Below, in pieces: positions 62,174 through 64,000 of a stretch of 64,000 bases of DNA (position 1 is its first letter; every line of letters begins with the position of its first letter). Where the stretch lies: positions 744,001 through 808,000 of the forward strand of contig NZ_AP021875.1 of assembly GCF_009688965.1 (NCBI RefSeq), read 5' to 3'. The stretch comes from Desulfosarcina widdelii. GTDB lineage: Bacteria > Desulfobacterota > Desulfobacteria > Desulfobacterales > Desulfosarcinaceae. The position numbers were made by a program, and so were the translations under genes. Below the pieces are notes generated by a model. The model searched no databases, was not told the DNA's origin, and saw nothing but the letters and a program-made list of their open reading frames with translations.

Positions 62174-62233
62174 GACTTAAAATCCCTCGTGGTTATACCC
62201 CGTGCCGGTTCGATTCCGGCCCTAGGCACCAAT
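62174..62233 (+). repeat. attR, tRNA-Leu 3' fragment
   Basis: It is identical to attL at 59 of 60 bases and is not a functional tRNA, as it lacks the 5' half. It marks the right end of the element. The gap 61969-62173 carries the probable integrase promoter and recombination sites. Confidence 0.93.
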
Positions 62234-62235
62234 TA

Positions 62236-62271
62236 TTCAAGGGATTTAGCGATGTTGCTAAATCCCTTGAA
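62236..62271 (+). terminator. Displaced original terminator of tRNA-Leu
   Basis: TTCAAGGGATTTAGC (62236-62250) pairs perfectly with GCTAAATCCCTTGAA (62257-62271) across a 6-base loop. It follows attR by 2 bases. The layout suggests it was the terminator of the tRNA before the element inserted. The T-tract after it is weak (CGTTT). Confidence 0.6.
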
Positions 62272-62370
62272 CGTTTCCCCCTGTATTGAGTTGACCTCTT
62301 CATTGTGGTAGTAAAACGATTCGGCGCAAATCCATTGTTTAACCAATAAGATGAGATATACGGAATCAAC

Positions 62371-63465
62371 ATGCAGAAAACATACGATTTAAATGTAATC
62401 AAACGTACTTCGATTATTACCCCGGACCAGCTTCGGGAAGAATTCCCCATGACGGAAACCGCCACCCGGACCGTGATGGAGAGCCGTCAGGAAATCAAGG
62501 ATATCCTGAGCGGCAAGGACAGCCGCCTGATGGTGATCGCCGGGCCGTGTTCCATCATCAGCCATCGTCAGGCCGTCGAGTACGGCAAGCGACTGGCCCG
62601 GTTGCAGGAAAAGATCAAAACGACCATCAAGCTGGTCATGCGGGTCTATTTCGAAAAACCGCGGACCAATGTGGGCTTCAAGGGCCTGATCTCCGATCCC
62701 CATATCGATAAAAAGACGTTCGACATCGATGAGGGCCTGCGCAAAGCCCGAAAAATATTGATGGATCTCAACGAGATGGGCGTGGCCGCGGGCACCGAGA
62801 TCCTGAGCCAGACGGCTGCCGAGCGTCTGTCGGGGTTGATCGCCTGGGCCTGTATCGGTGCCCGGACGACCGAGTCCCAGAATCACCGCGAGTGGGCCAG
62901 CGCTTTTTCCATGCCTGTGGGATTCAAAAACGGAACCGACGGAAATCTGGACACGGCCATCAACGCCCTGCTGGCCGCCTCCAGTCCCCAGGTTTTTGTG
63001 GGCAACGATCCTCATGGCGTCACTTCGCGGGTATTTTCCGGCGGCAACCGTTACTGCCATATCGTTCTGCGCGGCGGGAAACGCCCCAATTACGACCCGG
63101 TCAGCATCGCTGAAGCCGTTGGCTTTCTATCCAAATACCCGTCGTTGATTCAATCGGTCGTCGTGGACTGTTCCCACAAAAATTCGGGCAAGGACTACCG
63201 CCGCCAGGGGGAGGTCTTCAATCACGTCCTGATTCAGCGCATGGGCCACACCAACGGCCTTTCCATTCGTCCCAACAAAGCCATCTGCGGTCTGATGCTG
63301 GAAAGCAACATCGAGGAAGGCAGCCAGCCTTTCGTTTATGGCGAAACCCGCAAGGAAGACCTCAATCCGTTCGTTTCCATCACCGATGCCTGCATCGGTT
63401 GGGAGGAAACCGAGGACATTCTGCTTACCGCCCACGGGCAGTTGCAGCAAAAATCGGGTTCATGA
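62371..63465 (+). CDS. 3-deoxy-7-phosphoheptulonate synthase (AroF/G/H type)
   Basis: This 364-residue type I DAHP synthase catalyses the first step of aromatic amino-acid synthesis from phosphoenolpyruvate and erythrose 4-phosphate. Motifs are MVIAGPCSI (residue 58 region), VMRVYFEKPRTNVGFKGLISDP, LDLNEMG-like AGTEIL, the metal Cys in WACIGARTTESQNHREWAS, and VDCSHKNSGKD (His) with MLESNIEEG. It is complete at standard length. The feedback-inhibition class (Phe, Tyr or Trp) is not clear. It begins about 100 bases beyond the displaced terminator. Confidence 0.95.
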   Translation: MQKTYDLNVIKRTSIITPDQLREEFPMTETATRTVMESRQEIKDILSGKDSRLMVIAGPCSIISHRQAVEYGKRLARLQEKIKTTIKLVMRVYFEKPRTNVGFKGLISDPHIDKKTFDIDEGLRKARKILMDLNEMGVAAGTEILSQTAAERLSGLIAWACIGARTTESQNHREWASAFSMPVGFKNGTDGNLDTAINALLAASSPQVFVGNDPHGVTSRVFSGGNRYCHIVLRGGKRPNYDPVSIAEAVGFLSKYPSLIQSVVVDCSHKNSGKDYRRQGEVFNHVLIQRMGHTNGLSIRPNKAICGLMLESNIEEGSQPFVYGETRKEDLNPFVSITDACIGWEETEDILLTAHGQLQQKSGS

Positions 63466-63548
63466 CGATTAAAACCCGAACATAAGAAGTGAACTTTTTT
63501 CGGCCGCCGGTGTCTATCTGTACCAAACCGAACAACAGGAGGCCGAAA

Positions 63549-64000
63549 ATGAAAATCAGAAACGGATTCATCGTAGCGGCTGTAGCCATTTCAACATTAT
63601 TGCTCACGTACCCTTCTGCCTGGGCGGGTTCACAACAGCAGCATCGCTGGGAGGGAGTAGCCATCGGTGTGGGCGCAGCGATTCTCGGGAGCGCGCTGAT
63701 CCATCATAATGGCATCCACGTTTACACACCGGCTCGGATGGTTCATTCTCCCAGAGCCTCTTTCAGGCACCACCCTCCAGAAATTCACCATCGTTATCAT
63801 GGTCACCGAAAACCGCATTATCGAGCTTTTTATCCCCACTTGAAGCGACATCGCCAGGGATATGGCGTGCATCCAGGCGGTCTGTATAAGGAGCGCTTGG
63901 CCCCTAAGCGCAGCTACCGGCACCCCGGCAAACGGTTCCCATCCCATGGCCCTGATCACCATCGCCACGGACCGGGAGCCGGAAACCGTCACGAAAATCG
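63549..64000 (+). CDS. Exported His-rich protein, cut by window end
   Basis: ATG 63549 follows AGGAGG. The frame is open to the window end (150 codons) and so is incomplete. It has a signal peptide (AAVAISTLLLTYPSAWAG). The rest is rich in His, Arg, Pro and Gly (RHHPPEIHHRYHGHRKPHYR), with a short small-residue helix (AIGVGAAILGSALIHH). It could bind metal in the periplasm or at the cell surface; this is inference from composition only. Confidence 0.7.
   Translation, partial: MKIRNGFIVAAVAISTLLLTYPSAWAGSQQQHRWEGVAIGVGAAILGSALIHHNGIHVYTPARMVHSPRASFRHHPPEIHHRYHGHRKPHYRAFYPHLKRHRQGYGVHPGGLYKERLAPKRSYRHPGKRFPSHGPDHHRHGPGAGNRHEN

Larger units (their letters stand above)
52093..62233. mobile_element. 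10.1-kb tRNA-Leu-integrated phage-satellite-like element
   Basis: It lies between the attL and attR repeats. Genes, all on the minus strand: integrase, unknown 230-residue protein, AlpA-like protein, winged-helix protein plus dyad repeats, 89-residue protein, small terminase, 75-residue protein, HK97 capsid, 148-residue protein, tape-measure-like protein and four small proteins. There is no large terminase, portal, protease, tail tube or lysis gene. Size and set suggest a phage satellite or a heavily reduced prophage. Confidence 0.9.

Noticed and set aside
52033..62233. CRISPR array or transposon interpretation of the direct repeats
   Set aside because: Only two copies, 10 kb apart, matching a tRNA 3' end and flanking an integrase; this is an att pair.
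63630..63992. 120-codon antisense frame at the right edge
   Set aside because: Opposite to a plus-strand frame with AGGAGG and a signal peptide, which is the better gene.

Overview
The window looks like the chromosome of a sulfate-reducer-type Desulfobacterota (Desulfosarcina/Desulfobacteraceae-like). This is inferred from the mixture of a type VI secretion (T6SS) cassette with pentapeptide-repeat carriers, Ser/Thr kinases and HRDISPQN-type kinase motifs, a PaaK plus ACT-domain pair, QueH, UPF0280 and DUF4292-type lipoproteins, and from dispersed palindromic repeats. No 16S gene or other decisive marker is present, so the taxonomy is an inference.

Region 1 (1-14441, all + strand) is the distal part of a T6SS locus. 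It holds the end of tssF, then tssG, tssH/clpV, an AT-rich orphan gene with an IQM-like HS-AG-SGHY motif, a TssB-TssC fusion sheath paralogue, and vgrG. These are followed by a delivery cassette: a DUF3592-like membrane protein, DUF2169-pentapeptide, a second pentapeptide protein, DUF3540 and a DUF4150 PAAR-like tip. Region 2 (14670-27782) is a signalling and envelope block. A minus-strand arm carries a double-FHA protein, a LysM-TPR lipoprotein and a polysaccharide deacetylase lipoprotein. A plus-strand arm carries a membrane sensor, a sensor-kinase fusion, a PP2C phosphatase, a PEGA-tailed kinase, a redoxin-TPR protein, PilZ, HDOD and a CheY-like receiver. FHA, kinase and phosphatase beside a T6SS resemble the threonine phosphorylation pathway that controls some T6SSs.

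Region 3 (28157-51879) is mostly housekeeping: tRNA-Arg(TCT), an RpoH-like sigma factor, outer-membrane TPR and LolB/DUF4292-like lipoproteins, Mut7-C, Mrp/NBP35, a RimK-like ATP-grasp protein, dGTPase, UPF0280, LapA-like, MutS, AmiC-like amidase, crotonase, PaaK plus an ACT protein, a GAF-PilB/GspE ATPase, M48-TPR peptidase, QueH, YggS, Maf and a Rossmann/Cys protein. Between the crotonase gene and paaK lie an attenuator-like leader and a long imperfect inverted repeat.

Region 4 (52003-62271) is a 10.1-kb integrated element in the 3' end of tRNA-Leu(TAA). It is bounded by a 60-bp direct repeat with one mismatch. Its genes all point leftwards: tyrosine integrase, an unknown protein, an AlpA/excisionase-like protein, a winged-helix protein next to four 16-bp dyad repeats, a P27-type small terminase, an HK97 capsid, a short structural protein, a tape-measure-like protein and several small ORFs. 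No large terminase, portal, protease or other tail genes are visible, which suggests a phage satellite, or alternatively a decayed prophage. Beyond attR lie the tRNA's probable displaced terminator, a DAHP synthase gene and the start of a His-rich exported protein cut by the window end.
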